This document shows, one piece after another, positions 7,994 through 17,266 of a DNA stretch of 43,729 nt (within the stretch, counting starts at the first letter, position 1; each line of letters opens with the position of its first letter). Made by a program: the position numbers and the translations under genes. The notes beneath the pieces are model-generated. The model was not told the origin of the DNA. It searched no databases and was given only the letters and a program-made list of their open reading frames with translations. Source of the DNA: Actinobacteria bacterium HGW-Actinobacteria-5 (GTDB lineage: Bacteria; Actinomycetota; Actinomycetes; Propionibacteriales; Propionibacteriaceae). The stretch lies in NCBI GenBank assembly GCA_002843035.1, contig PHEV01000005.1:1-43729 (forward strand). Direction: 5' to 3'.

Positions 7994-9550
7994 TCAGGAC
8001 TCCTTCCTGAACATGCCGAGCATTCGGTAGGAGACCAGGAAGCCGCCGAAGATGTTGATCGACGCGATCGTCGCGGCGATGAACGACATCACGAGCACGG
8101 CGACGTTGGTCGAACCCAACTGCAGCAGCGCGCCGACCAGGATGATCCCCGAGATGGCGTTGGTCTGGGCCATCAGCGGCGTGTGCAGCGAATGCGAGAC
8201 GCCGCTGATCACGTAGAACCCGACCACGACGGCCAGGGCGAACACCGTGAATGCGCCGACGAAACTGGCCGGCGAGAAGGTGACGGCGAGGACGACCAGC
8301 GCCGCGGCGATCACGGAGGAGGTGATCCGGCGCTGCGTCCGGGTCTTCGCGAGAGCCACTTCACGGGCGGCGACGACCGCCGGATCCTCCGCGGGGACGG
8401 TCGCGACGGCCGTGGACGGCGCGGCCGAGACCTGCACCGGTGGCGGTGGCCACATCGACTCGCCGTCCTTCTGCACGGTCATGCCGCGCAGCACGACATC
8501 GTCGAGGTCGAGGCTGACCGCGCCGTCCTTCTCTGGCGTGAGCAGCTTGAACAGGTTCACCACGTTCGTGCCGTAGAGCTGGGACGCCTGCGTGGGCAGC
8601 CGTCCGGCGAGGTCGGTGTAGCCGATGATCTTCACACCGTTGGCGGTGACGACCAGCTGGTCGGCCACAGATCCCTCGACGTTGCCGCCGTTCGAGGCGG
8701 CCATGTCCACGATCACCGAGCCGGGCTTCATGGTCGCCACCATGTCCGCGGTGATCAGTCGCGGGGCCGGCCGTCCGGGGATCAGCGCGGTGGTGATGAT
8801 GATGTCCACCTCCTTGCACTGCTCGGCGTACATCCTGGCCGCGGCATCGGCGTAGTCGGCCGACGCCTCCTTGGCGTAGCCGTCGGAGGACTTCTGCGCT
8901 TCGGCCTGGACGGCGACGAACTGCCCGCCCATCGACTCGACCTGCTCGGCGACCTCGGCCCGCAGGTCGGTGGCGCGCACGATCGCTCCGAGGGACTTCG
9001 CCGTCCCGATGGCGGCCAGTCCGGCCACGCCCGCACCGGAGATGAAGACGGTGGCCGGTGGCACCTTGCCCGCGGCGGTCACCTGGCCGGTGAACAGCGA
9101 GCCGAACTCGTTGGCAGCCTCGATCACGGCGCGGTAGCCGGCGATGTTCGCCATCGAGGAGAGCACGTCGAGTGCCTGGGCCCGGGAGATGCGGGGCACC
9201 GCGTCCATGGCCAGGACTGTGATCTTCCGCTTGCCGAGCTCGGCGAGCAGTTCGGGGCTCCGGCCGGGGGCGATCTGCGAGATCAGCGTCGCGCCGTCCG
9301 CGAGCAGGGCGATCTCGGCCGTGGTCGGGGCGTTGATCTTCGCCACCACAGGGGAACTCCACGCTCCGGCAGCGTCGACGATCGCCGCGCCGGCGGCCGC
9401 GTACTCCGCGTCCGGGTAGGACGACTTCGTGCCCGCTCCGGCCTCGACGACCACGCTGTGGCCGAGCTTCATCAGTTGGGTCACGGTCTTGGGTGTCGCC
9501 GCTACCCGGGTCTCTCCCGCGAGAGTCTCCCTGGGGATCCCGATCTGCAT
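7994..9550 (-). CDS. pntA: NAD(P) transhydrogenase alpha subunit (full length)
   Basis: PntA carries the NAD-binding domain of the proton-pumping transhydrogenase. The 518-residue product starts [20 protein letters not shown], the alanine-dehydrogenase-like dI signature. The Rossmann loop [20 protein letters not shown] is at about residues 165-184. Around residue 410 a proline/alanine-rich linker leads to about four transmembrane helices, so this is the long form that includes the dIIa membrane part, as in E. coli, and not the split PntAa/PntAb form. I choose ATG 9550 because family homology begins there; the nearest GGAAGGA is 12 bases upstream, a longer spacing than usual, and the frame continues openly to 10009 without conserved sequence. 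The gene is divergent from rpsO. Confidence 0.96.
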   Translation of the reverse strand: MQIGIPRETLAGETRVAATPKTVTQLMKLGHSVVVEAGAGTKSSYPDAEYAAAGAAIVDAAGAWSSPVVAKINAPTTAEIALLADGATLISQIAPGRSPELLAELGKRKITVLAMDAVPRISRAQALDVLSSMANIAGYRAVIEAANEFGSLFTGQVTAAGKVPPATVFISGAGVAGLAAIGTAKSLGAIVRATDLRAEVAEQVESMGGQFVAVQAEAQKSSDGYAKEASADYADAAARMYAEQCKEVDIIITTALIPGRPAPRLITADMVATMKPGSVIVDMAASNGGNVEGSVADQLVVTANGVKIIGYTDLAGRLPTQASQLYGTNVVNLFKLLTPEKDGAVSLDLDDVVLRGMTVQKDGESMWPPPPVQVSAAPSTAVATVPAEDPAVVAAREVALAKTRTQRRITSSVIAAALVVLAVTFSPASFVGAFTVFALAVVVGFYVISGVSHSLHTPLMAQTNAISGIILVGALLQLGSTNVAVLVMSFIAATIASINIFGGFLVSYRMLGMFRKES

Positions 9551-9685
9551 CTTCGTTGACAGTCCTTCCAGATCTGTGGAAACCGAACGGTCGGTAGCGT
9601 AGTGGCAAGAAGTACGACTGGACGCACAGTCCCGCGCGGCCTCGCGCCTAGTCGCGACGGATTCGCCGGGAGTCGCCCGCTCCGG

Positions 9686-9812
9686 TAGACTCAGAGAGCC
9701 GTCACGACGGCCGCGGACGCCCAAGAGCTCCCGACGATCCTCGATCTCGACATCGTGCCCACCGGGCAGGGGAGCGCCGCGCAACGGGAAACCGAGAGGA
9801 GAGCAGCGGTAG
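9686..9812 (+). promoter_or_regulatory. rpsO promoter and leader, candidate S15-binding leader
   Basis: TAGACT at 9686-9691 is a good -10 hexamer with a poor -35. Transcription would start near 9698, giving a leader of about 115 bases. The leader opens with a small hairpin (GCCGTCACGACGGC, 9698-9711) and ends with a purine-rich ribosome-binding region (GAGAGGAGAG, 9794-9803). S15 is known to control its own mRNA through structured leaders in several bacterial groups, including actinobacteria; that this leader does so is inference from length and position. Confidence 0.4.
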
Positions 9813-10076
9813 ATGGACGCTGACACCAAGAAGAAGATCATCGAAGAGTACGCGATCGCCCCGGGAGACACCGGTTCGCCGGACGTCCAGATTGCACTGC
9901 TCACCAAGCGGATCGCCCACCTCACCGAGCACCTCAAGGAGCACAAGGGCGACCACCACAGCCGTCGTGGCCTGATGCTTCTGGTCGGCCAGCGCCGCCG
10001 CCTGCTCAACTATGTTGCCAAGCAGGACATCGAGCATTACCGTTCGCTGATCGCACGCCTCGGCCTGCGTCGGTGA
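9813..10076 (+). CDS. rpsO: 30S ribosomal protein S15
   Basis: S15 binds the central domain of 16S rRNA early in 30S assembly. The 87-residue product is nearly the standard length (89) and has the family hallmarks [35 protein letters not shown] and the end [23 protein letters not shown] 9813 follows a purine-rich GAGAGGAGAG about ten bases upstream. It is divergent from pntA and is followed by a very strong hairpin and then pnp, the conserved rpsO-pnp arrangement. Confidence 0.98.
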   Translation: MDADTKKKIIEEYAIAPGDTGSPDVQIALLTKRIAHLTEHLKEHKGDHHSRRGLMLLVGQRRRLLNYVAKQDIEHYRSLIARLGLRR

Positions 10077-10086
10077 CTTCAGCCTG

Positions 10087-10127
10087 ACGACCAGCCGGTG
10101 ACGGGGAACCCGTCACCGGCTGGTCGT
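10087..10127 (+). terminator. 19-bp rpsO-pnp intercistronic hairpin
   Basis: Left arm 10087-10105 (ACGACCAGCCGGTGACGGG) is a perfect complement of 10109-10127, with a three-base GAA loop. It lies 11 bases after the rpsO stop and has no U-run. In other bacteria the equivalent rpsO-pnp stem-loop is both a partial terminator and the RNase III cleavage site through which PNPase autoregulates. The stem is seen; the processing role here is inferred from that precedent. Confidence 0.75.
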
Positions 10128-10273
10128 GCATACAACTCCACAAGAGAGCCCCACACCACCTGGTTTGGTCCTCGGTAGTGACTTTCGGGCAGCCGCATGA
10201 GGCGGCCTCCCGCGAGCCTCGATCGAAGACCGGACGGGGTCGGGGCGGGGCGAAAACCCGAAAGGAACCCCAA

Positions 10274-12490
10274 ATGGAAGGTCCTGACCTTCGCTACACC
10301 GAGGCCGTGATCGACAACGGCCCGCTGGGCACGCACGTCGTCCGGTTCGAGTCGGGGCTGCTGGCCAAGCAGGCCAACGGCTCGGCTGCCGTCTACCTTG
10401 ACGGCGACACCATGTTGCTCTCGGCGACCACTGCGGCCAAGAACCCGCGTGACGCCGTCGACTTCTTCCCGCTGACCGTGGACGTGGAGGAGCGGATGTA
10501 CGCCGCCGGCCGCATCCCCGGCTCCTTCTTCCGTCGCGAGGGGCGCCCCTCCGAGGGTGCGATCCTCGCCGCCCGCCTGACCGACCGTCCGCTGCGTCCC
10601 TGCTTCGTGAAGGGGCTGCGCAACGAGGTCCAGGTCGTCATCACCGTGATGGCGCTGAACCCGAACGTGCGCTACGACGTGCTGGCGATCAACGCCGGCT
10701 CGGCGTCGACCACCCTGGCGGGCCTGCCGTTCTCCGGCCCGGTCGGCGGTCTTCGGATCGCCCTGATCGGTGACAAGTGGGTCGGCTTCCCGACCGTCGA
10801 GCAGTCGGCGGACGCCACCTTCGAGATGGCCATCGCCGGTCGGGTCCTTCCGGACGGCGACGTCGCGATCATGATGGTCGAGGCCGAGTCGACCGACGCG
10901 ACCTGGGACCTGGTTCGCTCCGGCCGCACCGCTCCGACCGAGGAGGTCGTGGCGCAGGGCATGGAGGCGGCCAAGCCGTTCATCAAGGCCCTGTGCGACG
11001 CCCAGGCCGAACTGGCCGCGATGCTGCCCAAGCCGGTCTCCCAGTTCCCGGTGTTCCTGGAGTACCAGCCCGACGTGTTCGCAGCGGTCGAGGCCGCCGG
11101 CACCGACCGGCTCAAGGCGGTCATGAGCATCGCAGGCAAGGCCGAGCGCGAGACCTCGACCGAGGAGCTGAAGGCCGCCCTGCACGCAGAGCTCGACGGT
11201 CAGTTCCCCGAGCGGGAGAAGGAGATCAGCGGGGCTTTCTACGCGCTGACCAAGAAGATCGTGCGGCACAAGACGCTCACCGAGCAGGTCCGCATCGACG
11301 GTCGTGGGGTGCGGGACATCCGCACGCTGTCGGCCGAGGTGGGCGTGCTTCCGCGGGTGCACGGCTCGGCCCTGTTCCAGCGTGGCGAGACCCAGATCCT
11401 GGGAGTCAGCACGCTGAACATGCTCGACATGGAGCAGAAGCTGGACACGCTCTCGCCGGAGACGACGAAGCGGTACATGCACAACTACAACTTCCCGCCG
11501 TACTCCACCGGTGAGACCGGCCGGGTCGGTTCGCCGAAGCGGCGCGAGATCGGTCACGGTGCCCTCGCCGAGCGTGCGCTGGTGCCGGTGCTGCCGAAGC
11601 GGGACGAGTTCCCCTACGCGATCCGTCAGGTGTCGGAGGCGCTGGGCTCGAACGGCTCCACCTCGATGGGCTCGGTGTGTGCCTCCAGCCTCGCCCTGCT
11701 GAACGCCGGCGTGCCGCTGAAGGCGCCGGTGGCGGGCATCGCCATGGGCCTGATGAGCGAGGAGATCGACGGCGAGACCCGGTATGTCGCGCTGACCGAC
11801 ATCCTCGGTGCGGAGGACGCCCTCGGTGACATGGACTTCAAGGTGGCCGGCACGAGGGACTTCGTGACCGCTCTGCAGCTGGACACGAAGCTCGACGGGA
11901 TCCCGTCCGAGGTTCTGGCCGGTGCGCTGGCGCAGGCCAAGGAGGCCCGTACCACGCTGCTGGACGTCATGGCCGAGGCGATCGACACCCCGGACGAGAT
12001 GAGCCCCTACGCTCCGCGGATCATCACGATCCGGATCCCGGTCGACAAGATCGGCGAGGTGATCGGGCCCAAGGGCAAGATGATCAACCAGATCCAGGAC
12101 GACACCGGCGCGAACATCTCGATCGAGGACGACGGCACCATCTACATCGGTGCCGACAACGGTGAGGCCGCGGAGGCCGCGCGCACCCTGATCAACGCCA
12201 TCGCCAACCCGACGATGCCGGAGAAGGGCGAGCGGTACCTGGGCACCGTGGTCAAGATCATGCCGTTCGGCGCGTTCATCTCGCTGCTGCCCGGCAAGGA
12301 CGGCCTGCTGCACATCTCCAAGCTGCGTCCGCTCGCCGGCGGTGCGCGCGTGGAGAACGTGGAGGACGTGGTCAGCGTCGGCCAGAAGATCCAGGTGGAG
12401 ATCTCCGAGATCGACGAGAAGGGCAAGCTTTCGCTGATCCCGGTCGTCGAGGAGGCCGCGGCCAAGGAGGCGGCTCCCGCCGAGGCCTGA
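10274..12490 (+). CDS. pnp: Polyribonucleotide nucleotidyltransferase (PNPase)
   Basis: PNPase degrades RNA 3' to 5' by phosphorolysis and can also add tails. The 738-residue product has the full family layout: first RNase PH domain (residues about 10-150), helical linker (about 240-320), second RNase PH domain (about 330-560), KH domain with [12 protein letters not shown] (about 595-610) and C-terminal S1 domain with [21 protein letters not shown] (about 655-680). [23 protein letters not shown] is in the second PH domain. I start at ATG 10274, preceded by AAAGGAA; an upstream in-frame start at 10178 adds 32 Arg/Gly-rich residues without homology. A strong terminator follows. With rnc and RNase J also in this window, most of the RNA decay machinery is close together. 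Confidence 0.97.
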   Translation: MEGPDLRYTEAVIDNGPLGTHVVRFESGLLAKQANGSAAVYLDGDTMLLSATTAAKNPRDAVDFFPLTVDVEERMYAAGRIPGSFFRREGRPSEGAILAARLTDRPLRPCFVKGLRNEVQVVITVMALNPNVRYDVLAINAGSASTTLAGLPFSGPVGGLRIALIGDKWVGFPTVEQSADATFEMAIAGRVLPDGDVAIMMVEAESTDATWDLVRSGRTAPTEEVVAQGMEAAKPFIKALCDAQAELAAMLPKPVSQFPVFLEYQPDVFAAVEAAGTDRLKAVMSIAGKAERETSTEELKAALHAELDGQFPEREKEISGAFYALTKKIVRHKTLTEQVRIDGRGVRDIRTLSAEVGVLPRVHGSALFQRGETQILGVSTLNMLDMEQKLDTLSPETTKRYMHNYNFPPYSTGETGRVGSPKRREIGHGALAERALVPVLPKRDEFPYAIRQVSEALGSNGSTSMGSVCASSLALLNAGVPLKAPVAGIAMGLMSEEIDGETRYVALTDILGAEDALGDMDFKVAGTRDFVTALQLDTKLDGIPSEVLAGALAQAKEARTTLLDVMAEAIDTPDEMSPYAPRIITIRIPVDKIGEVIGPKGKMINQIQDDTGANISIEDDGTIYIGADNGEAAEAARTLINAIANPTMPEKGERYLGTVVKIMPFGAFISLLPGKDGLLHISKLRPLAGGARVENVEDVVSVGQKIQVEISEIDEKGKLSLIPVVEEAAAKEAAPAEA

Positions 12491-13318
<828 letters not shown>

Positions 13319-13319
13319 G

Positions 13320-14003
13320 GTGCGTCGCCTGGTCACCTTCGGCATCGTCCTGGTCGTGGTCGGCCTGGGTGGATGGGCGGCTGACAACTGGGCGCGGGGC
13401 CGGGCCGAGGACCAGGTCGCGGCCGTCATCCAGACCCGGCTGGGGGTCGGGCAGAAGCCGGAGGTGACGATCGGAGGGTTCCCGTTCAGCCTGTCCTTCC
13501 TCACCCGGGCGGTGCCGAGCGCACGGATCAGTGCGGGCAGCGTGCCGCTGACCGTATCGGGCAAGGGCGTGCACGTCACCGGTGTCCTCGTGGATGCCGA
13601 GCGGATCAGCCTCGAGGGCGACCAGGTGCGGCTCGCCAGGGTCACCGGCACGGGAGTGCTCTCCTACGGCGACCTCGCGCTGATCTCGGGCGTCCCGACG
13701 AGCTCTGGAGGAGACGGGCGGCTGAGACTGAACTACACCGCCCGGGTCGGGAGCCAGCAGTTCACGCTCTGGGTGACCGCAGCTCCCCGGCTCTCGGAGG
13801 ACGGGTCGTCGATCGAGTTGACCGCGGTCAGGCTCGAGCAGGAGGGCACCTCGGCGAGGCTCAGCCAGGCGCAGCTGGACCGCCTCGCCAAGCCGATCCC
13901 GCTGAAGCTGCCCGCGGGCGTCCGGCTGACCGCGCTGACGCCCTCCGAGGGCGGCGTGGCGCTGGCGGCGATGGCCACCGGGCTGTCGTTCACCCTCTCC
14001 TGA
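13320..14003 (+). CDS. DUF2993 (LmeA-like) exported or membrane-anchored protein
   Basis: The 227-residue protein starts with a hydrophobic segment (VTFGIVLVVVGLGGWAA, about residues 5-21) that is an uncleaved anchor or signal peptide; there is no lipobox. The rest has the DUF2993 pattern: GGFPFSLSFLTRAVPSARIS near residue 53 and alternating beta strands. It ends with a KLPAGVRLTALTPSEGGVAL motif at about 195-214. In mycobacteria a member of this family, LmeA, acts in lipomannan synthesis in the envelope; a similar lipid-facing role here is inference. GTG 13320 is directly after the dapB TGA, so the two are probably co-translated. No independent ribosome-binding site is visible. Confidence 0.82.
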   Translation: MRRLVTFGIVLVVVGLGGWAADNWARGRAEDQVAAVIQTRLGVGQKPEVTIGGFPFSLSFLTRAVPSARISAGSVPLTVSGKGVHVTGVLVDAERISLEGDQVRLARVTGTGVLSYGDLALISGVPTSSGGDGRLRLNYTARVGSQQFTLWVTAAPRLSEDGSSIELTAVRLEQEGTSARLSQAQLDRLAKPIPLKLPAGVRLTALTPSEGGVALAAMATGLSFTLS

Positions 14004-14015
14004 CCCGGGCGGGCC

Positions 14016-14567
14016 TCAGTCGATCGCGGTGTGCAGCCGGACCAGCTTCAGCCGCGGACCGGCCTCGGCCAGCGCGACCTCGGTGTGGGCTCCGTCGGCG
14101 TCCCAACCGGCCTCGGTGAGGAAGCGGCGTAGTACATCGTCATTCGATTGCACCCACCAGGTCGCCCGGTGGAAGCCATCCGCCCGGAGCGTGTCCACGC
14201 AGGCGTTGAGCAGGCGCGACCCGTGGCCGCTGCGCTGGGCGAGCGGGTCCACCACGAACTCGGCGACCAGTGCGTCCTGGCCCGCCTCTGCGTCCGGGTC
14301 GTCGGACGGGCCGAGCGCGGCGAACCCGACGACCCGCTCGTCGCCGAGGGCGACCAGGACGCGGAATTGGGCCAGCGGCGGACGCAGGATCGCGGCCTCC
14401 CAGCTCTCGGTCATCGTGGCCAGGTCGACCGAGGCGAGCACCTCACCGAGCAGGTCGGCGGGCAGGGTCTGCTGCCACGCCCTGCGCTGCAGGGTGGCGA
14501 TGGCCCCTGCCTCCGCGGGCAGGGCCAGGCGTACGGAATCGGCCAGCACGGTGGTCACTGTACCCAT
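14016..14567 (-). CDS. GNAT-family N-acetyltransferase
   Basis: The 183-residue product has the GNAT core: a strand with VVGFAALGPSDDP, then LVAEFVVDPLAQRSGHGSRL, where QRSGHG is the acetyl-CoA loop. A later ATWWVQSNDDVLRRFLTEAGW is the fourth strand and helix. Near the N-terminus is QRRAWQQTLPADLLGE, typical of acetyltransferases of this general type. Substrate unknown. ATG 14567 gives the shortest version with complete family sequence; GTG three codons later is also possible, and the frame extends to 14711 through sequence that overlaps the divergent RNase J gene. It converges with the DUF2993 gene, 12 bases apart. Confidence 0.86.
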   Translation of the reverse strand: MGTVTTVLADSVRLALPAEAGAIATLQRRAWQQTLPADLLGEVLASVDLATMTESWEAAILRPPLAQFRVLVALGDERVVGFAALGPSDDPDAEAGQDALVAEFVVDPLAQRSGHGSRLLNACVDTLRADGFHRATWWVQSNDDVLRRFLTEAGWDADGAHTEVALAEAGPRLKLVRLHTAID

Positions 14568-14605
14568 CCGCGGGCGGGGCTCCCGAGGGGGTTGGCCGGT
14601 CGGGC

Positions 14606-14611
14606 TAGGGT
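14606..14611 (+). promoter_or_regulatory. -10 element for leaderless RNase J start
   Basis: TAGGGT is followed by eight bases and then the GTG start codon at 14620; no Shine-Dalgarno sequence precedes it. This arrangement predicts a leaderless mRNA. Confidence 0.5.
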
Positions 14612-14619
14612 TGGGGGCT

Positions 14620-16302
14620 GTGCGAGAAAGCCTGAAGACCCCACCCCCGCTGGCCCGTGACACGCTGCGTGTGACCCCCCTGGGCGGACACGGTGACATC
14701 GGTCGGAACATGAGCTCCTACGAGATCAACGGCGAGTTGATGTTCATCGACTGCGGCGTGTTGTTCCCTTCCGACGACCACCCTGGCGTCGACCTCATCC
14801 TCCCCGGCCTGAATCTGGTCGAGGACCGACTGGACGAGGTGCGTGCGCTCGTGCTCACCCACGGCCACGAGGACCACATCGGCGCGGTGCCCTACCTGCT
14901 GCGCCGCCGCAACGACATCCCCGTGCTCGGCTCGCGGCTCACCCTCGCGCTGGTCCGGGAGAAGCTGCGCGAGCACCGGATCCGCAACGTCGACCTGCGC
15001 GAGGTCGCGGAGGGCGACCGGCTCACCGTCGGTGAGTTCGATCTGGAGTTCATGGCGGTCAACCACTCGATCCCCGACGCGCTCGCCGTCGTCCTCCGGA
15101 CGAAGGCCGGCACCGTCCTGCACACCGGCGACTTCAAGATGGACCAGCTTCCGCTCGACGGCCGGCTGACCGACCTGCGGGGCTTCGCCCGGCTGGGCGA
15201 GGAGGGCCTGGACCTGTTCATGCCTGACTCCACCAACGCGGAGACGCCGGGGTTCACGACCCACGAGCGGGACATCGAGCCCGCCCTGGAGCGGGTGTTC
15301 GCGAATGCGGAGCAGAAGCTGATCGTGGCGTGCTTCGCGTCCCACGTGCACCGGGTGCAGCAGGTGATGAACGCCGCGGTCCGGCACGGCCGCAAGGTGG
15401 CCTACGTGGGCCGTTCGATGCTGCGGAACATGACCGTGGCCAGGGAACTCGGCTACCTGCACGTGCCCGCCGACACCCTGATCGACATGAAGCAGATCGA
15501 GAACTACCGCGACGACGAGGTGGTGATCATCTCCACCGGTTCCCAGGGCGAGCCGCTGAGCGCGCTGTCGCGGATCTCCAACCATGAGCATCCGGTGGTC
15601 TCCGCCGGGCCCGGCGACGTGGTGCTGCTGGCGTCCTCACTGATCCCCGGCAACGAGAACTCGGTCTATCGGGTGATCAACGGGCTGTCCCGCAACGGCG
15701 TCACCGTGGTGCACAAGGGCAACGCGCTCGTCCACGTCTCCGGGCATGCCAGCGCGGGGGAGCTGCTCTACTGCTACAACCTGCTCAAGCCGCGCAACGT
15801 GCTGCCCGTACACGGCGAGGTGCGGCACCTGATCGCGAACACGCAGCTCGCCGTCGCCACCGGCGTCCCGGCCGAACGGGCACTGGCGGTGGAGGACGGC
15901 GCCGTGATCGATCTCGCCAAGGGCGTCGCGAAGGTGGTCGGCCAGCTCGACTGCGGCTACATCTTCGTGGACGGGCTGACCGAGGGCGAGGTGGGCGACG
16001 CCGAGCTGACCGATCGGAAGATCCTCGGCGAGGAGGGCTTCATCTCGGTGGTCGCGGTGGTGAACTTCCACGCGAACACCCTGGTCAGCGGGCCGGACAT
16101 CCACGCCCGCGGCTTCGCCGACGATGACGCCGTCTTCGACGAGATCCGCACCGAACTCACCGGGGTGATCAGGCAGGCCCTCGTGGAGGGCGTCGAGGAC
16201 ACCTTCCAGCTGCAGCAGCTGGTCCGGCGCACGATCGGACGCTGGGTGAGCAGCAACTATCGGCGGCGTCCGATGATCCTGCCGATCGTCATCGCGAGCT
16301 GA
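14620..16302 (+). CDS. rnj: Ribonuclease J
   Basis: RNase J is a metallo-beta-lactamase/beta-CASP enzyme with endonuclease and 5'-3' exonuclease activity on RNA. The 560-residue product has the zinc motif HGHEDH (His81, His83, Asp85, His86), the second-metal HTGDFK, the PDSTN segment and the beta-CASP motif HVSGHAS. The C-terminal domain begins after about residue 450. GTG 14620 is chosen because the family N-terminus (RVTPLGGHGDIGRNM) follows after about 17 residues and because a -10 hexamer precedes it by eight bases. An in-frame ATG at 14029 far upstream runs through the antisense of the acetyltransferase gene and is not plausible. It diverges from that gene with only 52 bases between starts. 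Confidence 0.96.
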   Translation: MRESLKTPPPLARDTLRVTPLGGHGDIGRNMSSYEINGELMFIDCGVLFPSDDHPGVDLILPGLNLVEDRLDEVRALVLTHGHEDHIGAVPYLLRRRNDIPVLGSRLTLALVREKLREHRIRNVDLREVAEGDRLTVGEFDLEFMAVNHSIPDALAVVLRTKAGTVLHTGDFKMDQLPLDGRLTDLRGFARLGEEGLDLFMPDSTNAETPGFTTHERDIEPALERVFANAEQKLIVACFASHVHRVQQVMNAAVRHGRKVAYVGRSMLRNMTVARELGYLHVPADTLIDMKQIENYRDDEVVIISTGSQGEPLSALSRISNHEHPVVSAGPGDVVLLASSLIPGNENSVYRVINGLSRNGVTVVHKGNALVHVSGHASAGELLYCYNLLKPRNVLPVHGEVRHLIANTQLAVATGVPAERALAVEDGAVIDLAKGVAKVVGQLDCGYIFVDGLTEGEVGDAELTDRKILGEEGFISVVAVVNFHANTLVSGPDIHARGFADDDAVFDEIRTELTGVIRQALVEGVEDTFQLQQLVRRTIGRWVSSNYRRRPMILPIVIAS

Positions 16303-16445
16303 GTCCGAGCCCGGGTGCGGCGCCGCCGAGGGCCGATTGGCCCCCGGTCGCCGGCGTCGGGTATCGTAGACAGGTCCCCGTCGAGGGGGCCGATACGTAT
16401 GCGCGCCCGTTCGCGCGGTTTCGCTAGACAACAAGGAGTACTCCG

Positions 16446-16631
16446 GTGGCTGCCGTCTGTGACATCTGCGCCAAGGGTCCCGGCTTCGGGCACAACGTGC
16501 CCTGGTCGAAGAAGAAGACCAACCGGCGCTGGAACCCGAACATCCAGCGGGTGCGCGCGGTCGTCGACGGCACCCCGAAGCGCCTCTACGTGTGCACGTC
16601 CTGCATCAAGGCTGGTCGCGTCACCCGCTGA
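16446..16631 (+). CDS. rpmB: 50S ribosomal protein L28 (zinc-binding type)
   Basis: The 61-residue product is L28, with the family sequence GPGFGHNVPWSKKKTNRRWNPN. It has two CxxC pairs (Cys5/Cys8 and Cys50/Cys53), so this is the zinc-containing C+ form. Many actinobacteria keep a second, cysteine-free copy under zinc control; none is visible here. GTG 16446 follows AAGGAG (16433-16438). Upstream, TTGGCC (16337) and TATCGT (16362) could be promoter elements, but the 19-base spacing is wide. A terminator hairpin follows the stop. Confidence 0.97.
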   Translation: MAAVCDICAKGPGFGHNVPWSKKKTNRRWNPNIQRVRAVVDGTPKRLYVCTSCIKAGRVTR

Positions 16632-16642
16632 ATCACACCGTG

Positions 16643-16665
16643 GAGACCCGCCGGGTGCGGGTCTC
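16643..16665 (+). terminator. Terminator hairpin after rpmB
   Basis: GAGACCCGC (16643-16651) pairs perfectly with 16657-16665 across a five-base loop, followed by TTCGC. It starts 12 bases after the rpmB stop. Confidence 0.75.
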
Positions 16666-16725
16666 TTCGCATGTCCGGTCACGGTCGGGATCCGCACCCG
16701 CGCACGGTTGTGCGACCATGGCACG

Positions 16726-17205
16726 GTGACCACCCCGGACCGCGACTTCCTCGGCTGGGCCCCGGACGACTACCCGCCGTCGGCCTGGGACGCAACGAAC
16801 CTGTGGGCGCAACTGCCCCTGGCGGACCCGACTCCCGCGACTGCCGCGGCCGCGCCACTCGCCGAGCCGCCCGCTCCGGCCTCGCGTCCCGTGCGGACCA
16901 CTGCGCCGCCGCCGCGTCCGCCGGCGAGCCCGCGACCGCCGGCGACCCCGCATCCGTCCGTGACAGCGCTGGGGCCGAGCGCCCCCGTGCCGGTTCCGTC
17001 GACGCGGGAGGCGCTGCGCCGGATCGGTTCGGGAAAGTCCGCCGTGGCACTGGTACGCGGCGCCTTCCTGGCCGTGGCGCTCCTCATTTTCGGCTCCGGG
17101 TTGTTCGGCGGAGAGGGTGGCCAGTGGTGGCCGTTCCTCCTCGTCGTCGTCGCGGTGGCGATCGCGGCGGCGGTGCTGCTCCGAGCGGTCCGTGGCTGGA
17201 GATGA
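16726..17205 (+). CDS. Proline-rich protein with two C-terminal membrane helices, unknown function
   Basis: I do not recognise this 159-residue protein. It starts VTTPDRDFLGWAPDDYPPSA, rich in Asp, Trp and Pro. Residues about 30-100 are Pro/Ala-rich and probably disordered. Two hydrophobic segments follow, near residues 107-124 and 131-152, and the protein ends in a short basic tail (RAVRGWR). The topology would place the proline-rich part and the tail on the same side of the membrane. GTG 16726 is the likely start: GACCAT lies six bases before it, as in other leaderless starts here, and there is no ribosome-binding site. In many relatives a DAK/FakA-like gene sits between rpmB and recG; this gene occupies that position but is unrelated in sequence. 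Confidence 0.65.
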   Translation: MTTPDRDFLGWAPDDYPPSAWDATNLWAQLPLADPTPATAAAAPLAEPPAPASRPVRTTAPPPRPPASPRPPATPHPSVTALGPSAPVPVPSTREALRRIGSGKSAVALVRGAFLAVALLIFGSGLFGGEGGQWWPFLLVVVAVAIAAAVLLRAVRGWR

Positions 17206-17252
17206 CCATCGCACCGGGGGTGTCGACCCGGCGCAGTGTCGGCGGCACCGCC

Positions 17253-17258
17253 TAGGCT
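17253..17258 (+). promoter_or_regulatory. -10 element for leaderless recG start
   Basis: TAGGCT, eight bases, then GTG at 17267, with no Shine-Dalgarno sequence. Confidence 0.5.
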
Positions 17259-17266
17259 GAAGCACC

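Noticed and set aside
14592-14597. TTGGCC as -35 for RNase J
   Set aside because: Only eight bases from the -10 hexamer; spacing is impossible for a -35.
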